Positions 20,115-28,908 of a stretch of DNA of 64,000 nt are shown here, one piece after another (positions within the stretch are counted from its first letter, which is position 1; the number at the start of each line of letters is the position of its first letter). Source of the DNA: Marinibaculum pumilum (GTDB lineage Bacteria; Pseudomonadota; Alphaproteobacteria; Ferrovibrionales; Ferrovibrionaceae); NCBI RefSeq assembly GCF_042646425.1, contig NZ_JBHRTR010000028.1, forward strand, positions 682,001-746,000, given 5' to 3'. The notes below the pieces were generated by a model. The model had not been told where the DNA came from, made no database searches, and saw only the letters and a list, made by a program, of their open reading frames with translations. Position numbers and translations under genes: made by a program.

Positions 20115-20759
20115 TCAGTGCCAGGACTGGACGATGCGGGCGTGCCAGGTCACCGCGTCCAGCGGCCATTCCTCCACCGGGCCGGCCAGCGAGAGCGGCA
20201 TGACGGAAATCCGCCGCTCCGACATCCAGTCCAGCTGGCGGGCCACCAGCGGGCCGTCCTTGATCCGCATCAGCAGCCGGTCCCCGGACCGGATCGGCGC
20301 GCGCGGCGAGGCGAGGATCCGGTCGCCGCGACGATAGACCGGCCGGAAACGGTCGTCGAAGATCTCCAGGCAGAAGGCGTCAGGGTCGTCCAGGTCCGGG
20401 ACCGGCGTCTCGTACCAGCCGGTGCCGCTGGGCCGGCCGTCGGAATCGAAGGCGAGCGCCAGCCGTCCGGGATCGGCCGCCAATGTCCGGAACCGGGGTC
20501 GGCCGGATGGTGCCGCCGGTTCTTCCCGCACCAGTTGCAGGAAATCCTCCAGCCCCAGGCCGCTGGCCCGGAGCGCCTTGCTCAGGCTCTCCGTCGAGGG
20601 CCAGCGCGGCTTGCCGTTCGGCGACACGCGCTTGCTGCGGTTGAAGGTGGTCGGGTCGAGGCCGGCGCGCCGCGCCAGGCCGGACGGCGAGCAGCCGGTC
20701 CGTTCCGCCAGCCGGTCCACGGCCAGCCAGATCGCCTCATGCGTCAGCCGGTCCTGCAT
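20115..20759 (-). CDS. HTH regulator with inactive S24 (LexA/CI-like) peptidase domain
   Basis: A 214-residue protein with an N-terminal helix-turn-helix (about 20-70: CSPSGLARRAGLDPTTFN) and a C-terminal S24 peptidase fold (about 95-214). The self-cleavage serine normally sits in a DSM-P-GD motif; here the motif reads DDRFRPVYRRGD (135-146), with Arg at the serine position. The lysine position reads ARQL, with R174 in place of Lys. The domain is therefore probably only a dimerisation module. It is a single gene upstream of pyrD in the same direction, with 190 nt in between. Targets are unknown. The start codon has a GGGA site; a longer frame exists. Confidence 0.8.
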   Translation of the reverse strand: MQDRLTHEAIWLAVDRLAERTGCSPSGLARRAGLDPTTFNRSKRVSPNGKPRWPSTESLSKALRASGLGLEDFLQLVREEPAAPSGRPRFRTLAADPGRLALAFDSDGRPSGTGWYETPVPDLDDPDAFCLEIFDDRFRPVYRRGDRILASPRAPIRSGDRLLMRIKDGPLVARQLDWMSERRISVMPLSLAGPVEEWPLDAVTWHARIVQSWH

Positions 20760-20951
20760 CTGTCCCTGCCAGCTGGCATCCGTCCCAGCCCCGCTGTGCC
20801 GGTTCCCGGTGGGCGTCGAATGCCGCCAGGTCCGGAGATGCGATTCCGGCATCCCCCTGCCGGAATTCAGCGGTTCTTGTTTAGCGAACCGCGATGCTTC
20901 CGTCCATCGCGACACAGGCCGTGGCCGAAAATCGTGATGGAAACCGGCGGG

Positions 20952-22040
20952 TCACAGGGTTTCGCCGCGGGCAATCGCAGCGGCATCGCGGCCGATGGCA
21001 TCGCAAATCCGGGCATGCCCGTCCGCGCGCAGCCGGGCGGCGAGGTCGAGCAGGATCGCGGGGACCAGGGCGGGGCCGCGATAGGTCAGGGCGGTATAGA
21101 GCTGCACCAGGCAGGCGCCGGCGCGGATCTTGGCATAGGCATCGGCGCCCGAGGCGACGCCGCCGCAGCCGATCAGCGGCAGGTCGGGGCCCAGCTGCAG
21201 CCTCAGCCGGGCCAGCAGGGTCGTGCTCTGGGCGAAAAGGGGCGCGCCGCTCAGCCCGCCTTCCTCCGTCGCATGCGGGCTGCGCAGCTCCGGCGGCCGG
21301 CGGCGGGTCGTATTGCCGACCACCAGTCCGTCGGGGCGGGTCGCCTGCACCGCCTCGACGATCGCTGCCTCGTCCGCCGCCGTCAGGTCGGGGGAGACTT
21401 TGACCAGGATCGGCACCCGGCGGCCCCCGAGTTCGCTTTCGGCGACTGCATTCCGCACCGCCGCCACGGCTTCTGCCACGGCGTCGGCGGACTGCATGGA
21501 TTCCCGCAGCCCCGCGGTGTTGGGCGACGAGATGTTGATCACCAGGAAATCGGCATCGGCGGCAACCGCGCGGGCGCAGAGGGCATAGTCGCGGGCGGCA
21601 CTCTCCGACGTCTTGTTCTTCCCCAGGTTGACGCCAAGGGGGCCGTGCCGGCCGCGCCGCGCCAGGCGCCGGGCGAAGACCTCGCGGCCGACGGAGGCGA
21701 AGCCGATGCGGTTGATCAGCGCGGCATCCGCCGCCAGCCGGAACACGCGCGGCTTCGGATTGCCGGGCTGTGGCTCCGGCGTCACGCCGCCGGCCTCGGC
21801 AAAGCCCAGGCCCAGGCCGAACACGCCGTCGCAGGCCTGGGCATGTTTGTCCAGGCCGGCCGCGGTGCCCAGCGGGTTGGCAAAGTCCAGCCCCCAGATC
21901 CGCTGCGCCAGGATCGGGTCGGCCCGCCCCGGCACCGCCCGGTGGGGCGGCAGCCGGGCGATCAGCGGCAGGGTCAGGGCATGCGCCGTTTCCGGCGGCA
22001 GGGCGGCCAGCAGCGGCCGCAGCAGCGGGAACAGGTCCAT
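20952..22040 (-). CDS. pyrD: dihydroorotate dehydrogenase (quinone), class 2
   Basis: A 362-residue class 2 DHODH, the membrane-associated FMN enzyme that oxidises dihydroorotate to orotate with ubiquinone in pyrimidine synthesis. An N-terminal amphipathic helix (MDLFPLLRPLLAALPPETAH) serves membrane and quinone contact. The FMN barrel contains NPLGTAAGLDKHA, INRIGFAS, and the class 2 catalytic serine motif NISSPNTAGLR near residue 170; GCGGVASGADAYAKI binds the FMN phosphate. It starts 25 nt after the FAH-family gene, so they probably form an operon. Confidence 0.95.
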   Translation of the reverse strand: MDLFPLLRPLLAALPPETAHALTLPLIARLPPHRAVPGRADPILAQRIWGLDFANPLGTAAGLDKHAQACDGVFGLGLGFAEAGGVTPEPQPGNPKPRVFRLAADAALINRIGFASVGREVFARRLARRGRHGPLGVNLGKNKTSESAARDYALCARAVAADADFLVINISSPNTAGLRESMQSADAVAEAVAAVRNAVAESELGGRRVPILVKVSPDLTAADEAAIVEAVQATRPDGLVVGNTTRRRPPELRSPHATEEGGLSGAPLFAQSTTLLARLRLQLGPDLPLIGCGGVASGADAYAKIRAGACLVQLYTALTYRGPALVPAILLDLAARLRADGHARICDAIGRDAAAIARGETL

Positions 22041-22065
22041 CGGAAGGATCGTCCCTGGCCGCGGC

Positions 22066-22917
22066 TCAGTCCTCTGCAACAACCGGGTTGCTGAGGGTGC
22101 CGATGCCGGTCACCTCGATCTCCGCGACGTCGCCCGGGCGCATCCAGACCGGCGGCTTGCGGGAGGCGCCGACGCCGCCCGGCGTGCCCGACGAGATCAC
22201 GTCGCCCGGCAGCAGCTCCGCCCATTGCGAGATATAGGCGATGACCTTCGGGATCTTGTGGATCATCAGCGAGGTGTCGGCATCCTGCAGCACCTCGCCG
22301 TTCAGGCGGGTGGTCAGGTGCAGGGCATGCGGGTCCGGGATCTCGTCCGCGGTGACCATCCAGGGGCCGAAGCCGCCGGAGGCCTTGAAGTTCTTGCCCG
22401 GCGTGTACTGGGTGGTGTGCTGCTGGAAGTCGCGCACGCTGCCGTCGTTGTAGATCGAATAGCCGGCGACATGGGACAGGGCCTCGGCTTCCGCGATATG
22501 GCGGCCCGGCTTGCCGATGATCACCGCCAGCTCGCCCTCATAGTCGAACCTCTCCGACAGCTTCGGGCAGACCAGCGGGCTGCCATGGCCGACCTGCGAC
22601 GAGGGCACCCGCAGGAACAGCACCGGATAGGCGTCGGCCGGGAACTTGCCCATCTCCGCCTGGTGGTCGGCATAGTTCAGGCCGACGCAGACGATCTTGT
22701 CCGGATTGCCGATGGGCGGCAGCAGGGTGACGCCGTCCAGCGGCAGCTTCGGGGCGTCGGCCGCGGCCGCGGCGACCCGGTCGAAAGCGCCGGCGGCGAT
22801 CACCGCCTTCAGGTCGGGCAGCGCGGCGGCGAGCGCGGCGCCGCAATCGGCGACCTGGCCGCCGGTGACAATCCCGTAGCTCGTCCGGTCCTGGATCGCG
22901 AACGTGGCCAGCTTCAT
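22066..22917 (-). CDS. fumarylacetoacetate hydrolase family protein
   Basis: A 283-residue FAH-superfamily enzyme (FAHD1/2-keto-4-pentenoate hydratase branch), cleaving or decarboxylating short diketoacids such as acylpyruvates or oxaloacetate. Family sequences are KIVCVGLNYADHQAE, YEGELAVIIGKPGRHI with the metal-binding Glu residues, GYSIYNDGSVRDFQ with the Asp ligand, and GDVISSGTPGGVG near the C-terminus. The ATG at 22917 is preceded by an AGGGGAGGAAGGC site. It lies upstream of pyrD in the same operon; the natural substrate is unknown. Confidence 0.9.
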   Translation of the reverse strand: MKLATFAIQDRTSYGIVTGGQVADCGAALAAALPDLKAVIAAGAFDRVAAAAADAPKLPLDGVTLLPPIGNPDKIVCVGLNYADHQAEMGKFPADAYPVLFLRVPSSQVGHGSPLVCPKLSERFDYEGELAVIIGKPGRHIAEAEALSHVAGYSIYNDGSVRDFQQHTTQYTPGKNFKASGGFGPWMVTADEIPDPHALHLTTRLNGEVLQDADTSLMIHKIPKVIAYISQWAELLPGDVISSGTPGGVGASRKPPVWMRPGDVAEIEVTGIGTLSNPVVAED

Positions 22918-22954
22918 CGCCTTCCTCCCCTGCAAATGGCCCCGCAGGCAGCGA

Positions 22955-22984
22955 TTGCCGGCCTTCGGGGGGCTCCCCTATAGT
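22955..22984 (+). promoter_or_regulatory. candidate promoter for the class III aminotransferase
   Basis: TTGCCG (22955-22960), a 17-bp spacer, then CTATAGT (22978-22984) matches the alphaproteobacterial vegetative pattern (CTTGAC-N17-CTATAT) well at -10. Start of transcription would be near 22991, giving a leader of about 93 nt that contains a GGGCGG-aggt-CCGCCC hairpin at 23041-23056 not far from the ribosome site. Confidence 0.5.
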
Positions 22985-23083
22985 GCGCGCTTGCTTTTCG
23001 CGCCTTTGCGGGCGGGGATCAACCTCAATGCAGGCGCCGGGGGCGGAGGTCCGCCCGGTGGCGCGTCAGGACGGAGTGGCAGC

Positions 23084-24421
23084 ATGTCGATGCCGGAGGC
23101 GGCGAACGCGAACTTCGCCAACAACCTGGAAGCCTTCTGGATGCCGTTCACCGCGAACCGGCAGTTCAAGGCCAATCCCCGCATGTTCGTGGGCGCCAAG
23201 GATATGCACTACACCACCGCGGACGGCCGCCAGATCCTGGACGGCACCGCCGGCCTCTGGTGCGTGAATGCCGGCCATGGCCGGCCCCGCATCGTGAAGG
23301 CGGTACAGGACCAGGTGGCGGAGATGGACTATGCCCCCGCCTTCCAGATGGGCCATCCGAAGGCGTTCGAGCTGGCGGCGCGCCTGTCGGCGCTGATGCC
23401 GCAGGGGCTGGACCATGTCTTCTTCACCAATTCCGGCTCCGAATCCGTCGACACCGCGCTGAAGATCGCGCTGGCCTACCAGCGGGCGATCGGCCAGGGC
23501 ACCCGCACCCGCCTGATCGGGCGGGAGCGCGGCTATCACGGGGTCGGCTTCGGCGGCATCTCGGTCGGCGGCATCGTCAAGAACCGGGCCGTGTTCGGCC
23601 CGCTGCTGGCGGGCACCGACCATATCCGCCACACCCACGACCCGGCGCGCAACGCCTTTACCCGCGACGAGCCGGAGCATGGCGCGGAACTGGCCGACGA
23701 CCTGGAGCGGCTGGTGGCGCTGCATGACGCCTCGACCATCGCCGCGGTGATCGTGGAGCCGGTGGCCGGCTCCACCGGCGTTCTGATCCCGCCGAAGGGC
23801 TATCTGAAGCGGCTGCGGGAGATCTGCGACCGGCACGGCATCCTGCTGATCTTTGACGAGGTGATCACCGGTTTCGGCCGTTTGGGCCGCGGCTTCGCCA
23901 CCGAATATTTCGACGTGGTGCCCGACCTGATGACGACGGCGAAGGGGCTAACCAACGCCACCGTGCCGATGGGCGCCGTGATGGCCTCGAAGACCATCTA
24001 CGACGCCTTCATGGACGGGCCGGAGAACATGATCGAGCTGTTCCACGGCTATACCTATTCCGGCCATCCGGTCGCCGCGGCGGCGGGCCTTGCCACCCTC
24101 GACGAGTACAAGGAGGAGGGGCTGTTCGAGCGGGCGGACGAGCTGGCGCCCTACTGGGCGGACGGCATCCACTCCCTGAAGGGCGCGCCGCATGTCATCG
24201 ACCTGCGCAACCTGGGCCTGATCGGCGGCATCGAGCTGGAATCGATCCCCGGCAAGCCGACCGCGCGGGCCTTCGACGCCTTCCTGCGCTGCTATGACGC
24301 CGGCGTGCTGATCCGCACCACCGGCGACATCATCGCCCTGTCGCCGCCGCTGATCATCAGCAAGGGCCAGATCGACCAGATCATCGATACCATCGGCACG
24401 GTGCTCAAAGAGGTCGCCTGA
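23084..24421 (+). CDS. class III aminotransferase (beta-alanine/omega-amino acid:pyruvate type)
   Basis: A 445-residue fold-type I, class III PLP aminotransferase. The N-terminus FWMPFTANRQFKANPRM matches the omega-amino acid:pyruvate transaminase subgroup (beta-alanine, GABA or taurine donors, pyruvate acceptor). TNSGSESVDTALK contacts the cofactor, DEVITGFGR contains the pyridine-binding Asp, and the Schiff-base lysine is K287 in TTAKGLTN. The ATG at 23084 has a GGAG site 7 nt upstream. It is followed by an inverted repeat and then an RND efflux operon in the same direction; whether transcription reads through is unknown. Confidence 0.92.
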   Translation: MSMPEAANANFANNLEAFWMPFTANRQFKANPRMFVGAKDMHYTTADGRQILDGTAGLWCVNAGHGRPRIVKAVQDQVAEMDYAPAFQMGHPKAFELAARLSALMPQGLDHVFFTNSGSESVDTALKIALAYQRAIGQGTRTRLIGRERGYHGVGFGGISVGGIVKNRAVFGPLLAGTDHIRHTHDPARNAFTRDEPEHGAELADDLERLVALHDASTIAAVIVEPVAGSTGVLIPPKGYLKRLREICDRHGILLIFDEVITGFGRLGRGFATEYFDVVPDLMTTAKGLTNATVPMGAVMASKTIYDAFMDGPENMIELFHGYTYSGHPVAAAAGLATLDEYKEEGLFERADELAPYWADGIHSLKGAPHVIDLRNLGLIGGIELESIPGKPTARAFDAFLRCYDAGVLIRTTGDIIALSPPLIISKGQIDQIIDTIGTVLKEVA

Positions 24422-24459
24422 CCTCGGGCTTCGGGGCGTGACGCACCGCCTTCCGGCTT

Positions 24460-24509
24460 GCTTGCCGGACATATCGGTCCATATCCGCTTTCCGATATGT
24501 CCAGCAGGC
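24460..24509. promoter_or_regulatory. 18-bp interrupted inverted repeat at the start of an efflux operon
   Basis: GCTTGCCGGACATATCGG (24460-24477) and CCGATATGTCCAGCAGGC (24492-24509) are inverted copies with two mismatches; the inner 11 bp are perfect. The spacer is 14 nt. The right arm covers the ATG at 24497 of the efflux adaptor. The element could be an operator for a dimeric repressor of the pump, or a transcript hairpin that ends the aminotransferase message. The repeat is seen directly; its role is inference. Confidence 0.6.
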
Positions 24510-25675
24510 TCCGCATGGCGGCCGCCGGTGCGGTTGCCCTCATCCTTGCAGCCCCGCTTCTCGCGGCGCCTGCCGTCGCGCAGGAACGCGGCCAGGAGCG
24601 CCTGGCGCCTGTCGACGTGGTCGAGGTGCGCGAGGCGCCGATCGTCCGCCCGGTCGCCCTGAGCGGCAGCCTGACGTCGCCGCGCCGGGCGGAGCTGTCG
24701 CCCGCGATCGCCGGCCTGGTGCAGGCGCTGCACGTGGAGATCGGCGACCGGGTCGCCGCCGGCGACCTGCTGCTGCAGCTGGACCGCGACCTGGAACGGC
24801 TTACCCTGGACCAGGCACAGGCCGCCGTGCGGGAGGCCGAGGCCGACCTGGCGGAAGCCAACCGCCGGCTGGAGGTCGGGCGGCGCCTGGCGGAACGGCG
24901 CAGCCTGCCGGAGAACGAGGTCGACACCCGCGCCGCCGTCGTCCGGATGGCGCGTCATCGCCTGGCCCGGCTGGAGGCGGAGGCCGCCTACGAGGCCGGC
25001 CGCCTGGACCGTCACGACCTGCGGGCGCCCTTTGCCGGCGTGATCGCCGAGCGCCACGCGGAACTCGGCGAATGGGTCGAGCCGGGCGATAGCCTGATGC
25101 ACCTCGTCGCCGTCGACGGCCTGCTGATCGACGCGCCCGTGCCGCAGGACGTGATGCCGCGAATCGGCCCCGGCAGCACTGTGATGGCGCGCTTCGACGC
25201 ATTGCCGGGCCGTGAAGTGCCCGCCCGGATCCGCACCCTGGTGCCGGTCAGCGATCCGCGCAGCCGCAGTGCCGTGCTGCGGGTCGTGCCCGACCTGACG
25301 CCGGACATGGGTGTGGTGCCCGGCATGTCGGCCACCCTCGACCTGCGCCCGCAGACCGGCGCAACGGGATCGGTCGTGCCGCGCGACGCCCTGCTGCGGC
25401 ATCCGGACGGACGGGTCACCCTCTGGGTGGTGGAGCCGGCCGACGGAGAGAATGCTGCCACCGTCCGCGAGCAGCGGGTCCGCACCGGCCTGCAGTTCGA
25501 CGGCCTGGTGGAACTGCGCGAAGGTCCGCCGCCGGGCACGCAGGTGGTCGTCCACGGCAATGAGGGTCTGCGTCCGGAGCAGCAGGTGCGGATCCGCGAG
25601 ACCGGCCCGGCACCGGCCAGCGAAGCGGCGCCGGAGCCCCTGTCCGGCTCCTCCGGCCCGCCGGCCGGCGGCTGA
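24497..25675 (+). CDS. RND efflux periplasmic adaptor (membrane fusion protein), system 1
   Basis: A 392-residue HlyD/AcrA-type adaptor that links an inner-membrane RND pump to an outer-membrane channel. It has a Sec signal peptide (cleavage near AVAQ, about residue 32), a biotinyl-lipoyl half-motif (SPAIAGLVQALHVEIGDRVAAGDLLLQLD), a coiled-coil hairpin (about 105-175), the second half-motif LRAPFAGVIAERHAELGEWV, and a beta-barrel domain. The ATG at 24497 lies inside an inverted repeat; an ATG at 24515 (MAAAG) is a real alternative and still leaves a signal peptide. It is 17 nt upstream of the pump gene. Drug or substrate range is unknown. Confidence 0.9.
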   Translation: MSSRLRMAAAGAVALILAAPLLAAPAVAQERGQERLAPVDVVEVREAPIVRPVALSGSLTSPRRAELSPAIAGLVQALHVEIGDRVAAGDLLLQLDRDLERLTLDQAQAAVREAEADLAEANRRLEVGRRLAERRSLPENEVDTRAAVVRMARHRLARLEAEAAYEAGRLDRHDLRAPFAGVIAERHAELGEWVEPGDSLMHLVAVDGLLIDAPVPQDVMPRIGPGSTVMARFDALPGREVPARIRTLVPVSDPRSRSAVLRVVPDLTPDMGVVPGMSATLDLRPQTGATGSVVPRDALLRHPDGRVTLWVVEPADGENAATVREQRVRTGLQFDGLVELREGPPPGTQVVVHGNEGLRPEQQVRIRETGPAPASEAAPEPLSGSSGPPAGG

Positions 25676-25692
25676 CCCGACGCGACCGACCG

Positions 25693-28600
25693 ATGTTCGA
25701 GGCCATCGTCCGCCGCGGCACCCTGATGACGGTCGCCGTCCTGGTGGTTGCGGTCCTGGGCGCCGTCGCGGCCCTGCGCATCCCGGTGCAGATGATCCCC
25801 GACCTGGAGGTGCGCACGATCTCCGTCCTGACCTCCTGGCCGGGGGCCACGCCGCAGGACGTGGAGAAGGAGATCCTGATCGAGCAGGAGGAATATCTCC
25901 GCACCATCCCCAGCCTGCAGCGCCTGCTGGCCACCGCCTCCTCCGGCACGGCGGAGATCGAGCTGGAATTCCCCTTCGACACCGACATCACCGACAAGCT
26001 GATCGAGGTGTCGAACGCCCTGAACCAGGTGCCCTCCTATCCGGAGAATGTCGACCAGCCGCGGATCTACGCCACCTCATTTTCCGCCAATTCGTTCATG
26101 TACTACCGGGTCTCGCCGCTGGCGGGGAATCCGCGCGGGCTGGACATGAACATGATGCGCGACTTCGTGGACGACGAGGTCCGCTCCCGGATGGAGAATG
26201 TGCCCGGCGTGTCCCGGGTCGGCGTCGGCGGCGGTGCGGAGCGGCAGGTGCAGGTGCGCCTGGACCCCGACCGCCTGGCGGCCCGCAGCCTGACCGTAGC
26301 TGCGGTGCGCGACGCGCTGGCGGCCCGCAACCGCGACATCTCCGGCGGCGAACTGGAGGCGGGCAAGCGGCGCTACCTGCTGCGCACCATCGGCCGTTTC
26401 GACGACCTGGACGATTTGCGCCGGATGATCGTGGCGCAGCGCGGCGATACGGTGATCCGGCTGGAAGAGGTGGCGGAGGTTGCGCTCGGCCATTACGAGA
26501 TCCGCGAGCGGAACTTCGTCGACGGGCAGCCGGTGATCAGCCTGTCGGTGCGGCGCGAGAGCGGCTCCAACGTCATCGCCATCAAGGAGGCAATGCAGGA
26601 GGCGGTCGCCCGCATCGACGCCGAGGTGCTGCGCCTGGCCGGCATGCGGATCGACCTGACCGCCGACGATGTCGTCTATGTCGAGGCGTCGGTCCGCAAT
26701 GTCTGGATCAACCTGGGCATCGGCGCGGTGCTGGCGACCCTGGTGCTGTTCCTGTTCCTGCGCTCGGTGCCGGCCACCCTGGTCGGGGTGATGGGCATCC
26801 CGCTCTGCACCCTGGCGGCGTTCCTCGGGCTGCTGCTGGCGGGGCGGACGATCAACGTGATCTCGCTGGCCGGCGTCGCCTTCGCGATCGGCATGACCCT
26901 GGACAATTCGATCGTGGTGCTGGAGAGCATCACCCGCGAGCGCCAGCAGGGGCGCGACCGGCTGCGCGCCGCGGTGGCGGGGGTGGCCCGGGTCTGGCCG
27001 GCCGTCATGGCCTCCACCCTGACCACGATCCTGGTCTTCGTGCCGATCGTCTTCATCGAGGAGGAGGCCGGGCAGATCTATTCCGACATCGCCATCGCGG
27101 TCGCCGCCTCGGTCCTGGCGTCGATGCTGGTGGCGGTGGCGCTGGTGCCGACCGCGGCCGCACGGGTGGAACTGGCCCCCCGCGGCGGCGAAGACGGACT
27201 CGGCGCACGCCTCGGCCGAGCTGTGGCGCGCGGCATCGAGGCCCTGATCGCGGGGCCGGTGCGCCGGATCGCGGTGATCCTGGGCACCGCGGCGGCCAGC
27301 GCCTTCGTGATCCTGGTGCTGACCCCGCCGGCGGAATACCTGCCGGAGGGCGAGGAGCCGAAGATCTTCGCCTCGATGACGGCGCCGCCCGGCTACAACC
27401 TGGAGACCATGACCGGGATCGGCATGGCGCTGCAGGACCGCTTCCTGCCCTTCGTCGGCGGCGATCCGGCTGCCTTCGAGGCGGGCGAGACGGCGGTGCC
27501 GCCATTGGCCTATCTGAATCTCGGGATCGCCCCGCAGAGCCTGCGCGTGATCGCGGAGACGGTGGATCCCGACCAGATCGACGCGCTCGCCGATGCCCTG
27601 ACCGCCTGGTACGAGAGCTGGCCCGGCATGCGCGCCTTCGCCGCCCGCGGCTCCATCATCACCAGCAATGACGGCGGCACCCGCAGCGTCAACCTGGACA
27701 TCTCCGGCCCGGCCCTGGCGGAGGTCTATGCCGTCGCCGCGGCCGCCTATCGCCGGGCGGAGGAGGTGTTCGACAATCCGCGGGTGCAGGCCAATCCGCC
27801 CACTTTGTCGCTGTCGCAGCCCCTGGTGGAGGTGCGGCCGGACTGGCGGCGCGCGGCGGAGATGGGGCTGGATGCCGGCGAGATCGGCTTCCTGGCCGCC
27901 GCCCTGACCGACGGCGCCTATGCCGGTGAGTTCTTCCAGGACGACGACAAGATCGACATCTTCTTCTACAGCGGCGGCGCGCCGGGTGCGGCCCCAGCGG
28001 CGGCTGTGGCCGGCGGCGAGGGCAAGGGCATCGCGCTGGACCGGCTGGGCGACCTGCCGATCCTGACCGGCGACGGGACCACGGTGCCGCTGTCGGCACT
28101 GGCGCGGATCGTCGAGACGGTCGACACCAGCGTGATCCGGCGGCTGGACGGCAGCCGCACCGTCACCCTGAACGTGATCCCGCCGCAGGACGTGCCGCTG
28201 GAGACCGGCGTGCAGCGGGTGCGGGACGAAATCGTGGCGCATCTGCGCGAGAGCGGCCAGGTGCCCGCCGGCGTGACCATCGACATCTCCGGCGCCAGCG
28301 ACCAGCTGGACGCCACAAGGGACGCGCTGTCGCAGAACTACCTGGTGGCGGTGGCGATCATCTACCTGCTGCTGGTAGCGGTCTTCACCCATTGGGGCTG
28401 GCCGCTCTTGATCATGGCGACGATCCCGCTGGGCATCGCCGGCGGCATCGTCGGGCTGGCGCTGCTCAACCTCGCCGGCGCCGCCCTGCCGGCATTCGGG
28501 CTGCAGCCGATCCACCAGCCGTTCGACATGATCACGATGCTGGGCTTCCTGATCCTGATGGGCACCGTGGTCAACAACCCGATCCTGCTGGTGCATACCG

Positions 28601-28908
28601 CGATGGACCGGCTGCGCGACGGCGCGGCGGATGCCCGCGCGGCGGTGCGCGAGGCGGTGGACTCGCGGCTGCGGCCGATCGCCATGTCCTCGCTGACGAC
28701 GATCTGCGGCCTGGCGCCGCTGGTGCTGGTGCCCGGCGCCGGGACGGAGCTCTATCGCGGCGTGGGCGCGATCGTGATGTTCGGCATCCTGGGCGCCACC
28801 CTGGTCACCCTGACCTTCCTGCCGGCCCTGACCGTCTTCGTCCTGGGCTGGGCGGAATCGCCGCGGGCGAAGTCCCGGTCGTCAGCGGAACAGGCTGGAG
28901 ATGCTTGA
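25693..28908 (+). CDS. RND efflux pump permease, system 1
   Basis: A 1071-residue RND permease of the AcrB/MMPL-like superfamily with the standard plan: TM1, a large periplasmic loop, TM2-7, a second loop, TM8-12. FAIGMTLDNSIVVLESI near 400-416 carries the conserved proton-relay Asp of TM4, and NPILLVHTAMDRL occurs in TM10-11. It differs from AcrB of the hydrophobe-exporter class and resembles the heavy-metal/multidrug permeases often found as adaptor-pump pairs without their own outer-membrane channel; none is present here. The last 27 nt overlap the 3' end of prs on the other strand. Confidence 0.93.
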   Translation: MFEAIVRRGTLMTVAVLVVAVLGAVAALRIPVQMIPDLEVRTISVLTSWPGATPQDVEKEILIEQEEYLRTIPSLQRLLATASSGTAEIELEFPFDTDITDKLIEVSNALNQVPSYPENVDQPRIYATSFSANSFMYYRVSPLAGNPRGLDMNMMRDFVDDEVRSRMENVPGVSRVGVGGGAERQVQVRLDPDRLAARSLTVAAVRDALAARNRDISGGELEAGKRRYLLRTIGRFDDLDDLRRMIVAQRGDTVIRLEEVAEVALGHYEIRERNFVDGQPVISLSVRRESGSNVIAIKEAMQEAVARIDAEVLRLAGMRIDLTADDVVYVEASVRNVWINLGIGAVLATLVLFLFLRSVPATLVGVMGIPLCTLAAFLGLLLAGRTINVISLAGVAFAIGMTLDNSIVVLESITRERQQGRDRLRAAVAGVARVWPAVMASTLTTILVFVPIVFIEEEAGQIYSDIAIAVAASVLASMLVAVALVPTAAARVELAPRGGEDGLGARLGRAVARGIEALIAGPVRRIAVILGTAAASAFVILVLTPPAEYLPEGEEPKIFASMTAPPGYNLETMTGIGMALQDRFLPFVGGDPAAFEAGETAVPPLAYLNLGIAPQSLRVIAETVDPDQIDALADALTAWYESWPGMRAFAARGSIITSNDGGTRSVNLDISGPALAEVYAVAAAAYRRAEEVFDNPRVQANPPTLSLSQPLVEVRPDWRRAAEMGLDAGEIGFLAAALTDGAYAGEFFQDDDKIDIFFYSGGAPGAAPAAAVAGGEGKGIALDRLGDLPILTGDGTTVPLSALARIVETVDTSVIRRLDGSRTVTLNVIPPQDVPLETGVQRVRDEIVAHLRESGQVPAGVTIDISGASDQLDATRDALSQNYLVAVAIIYLLLVAVFTHWGWPLLIMATIPLGIAGGIVGLALLNLAGAALPAFGLQPIHQPFDMITMLGFLILMGTVVNNPILLVHTAMDRLRDGAADARAAVREAVDSRLRPIAMSSLTTICGLAPLVLVPGAGTELYRGVGAIVMFGILGATLVTLTFLPALTVFVLGWAESPRAKSRSSAEQAGDA

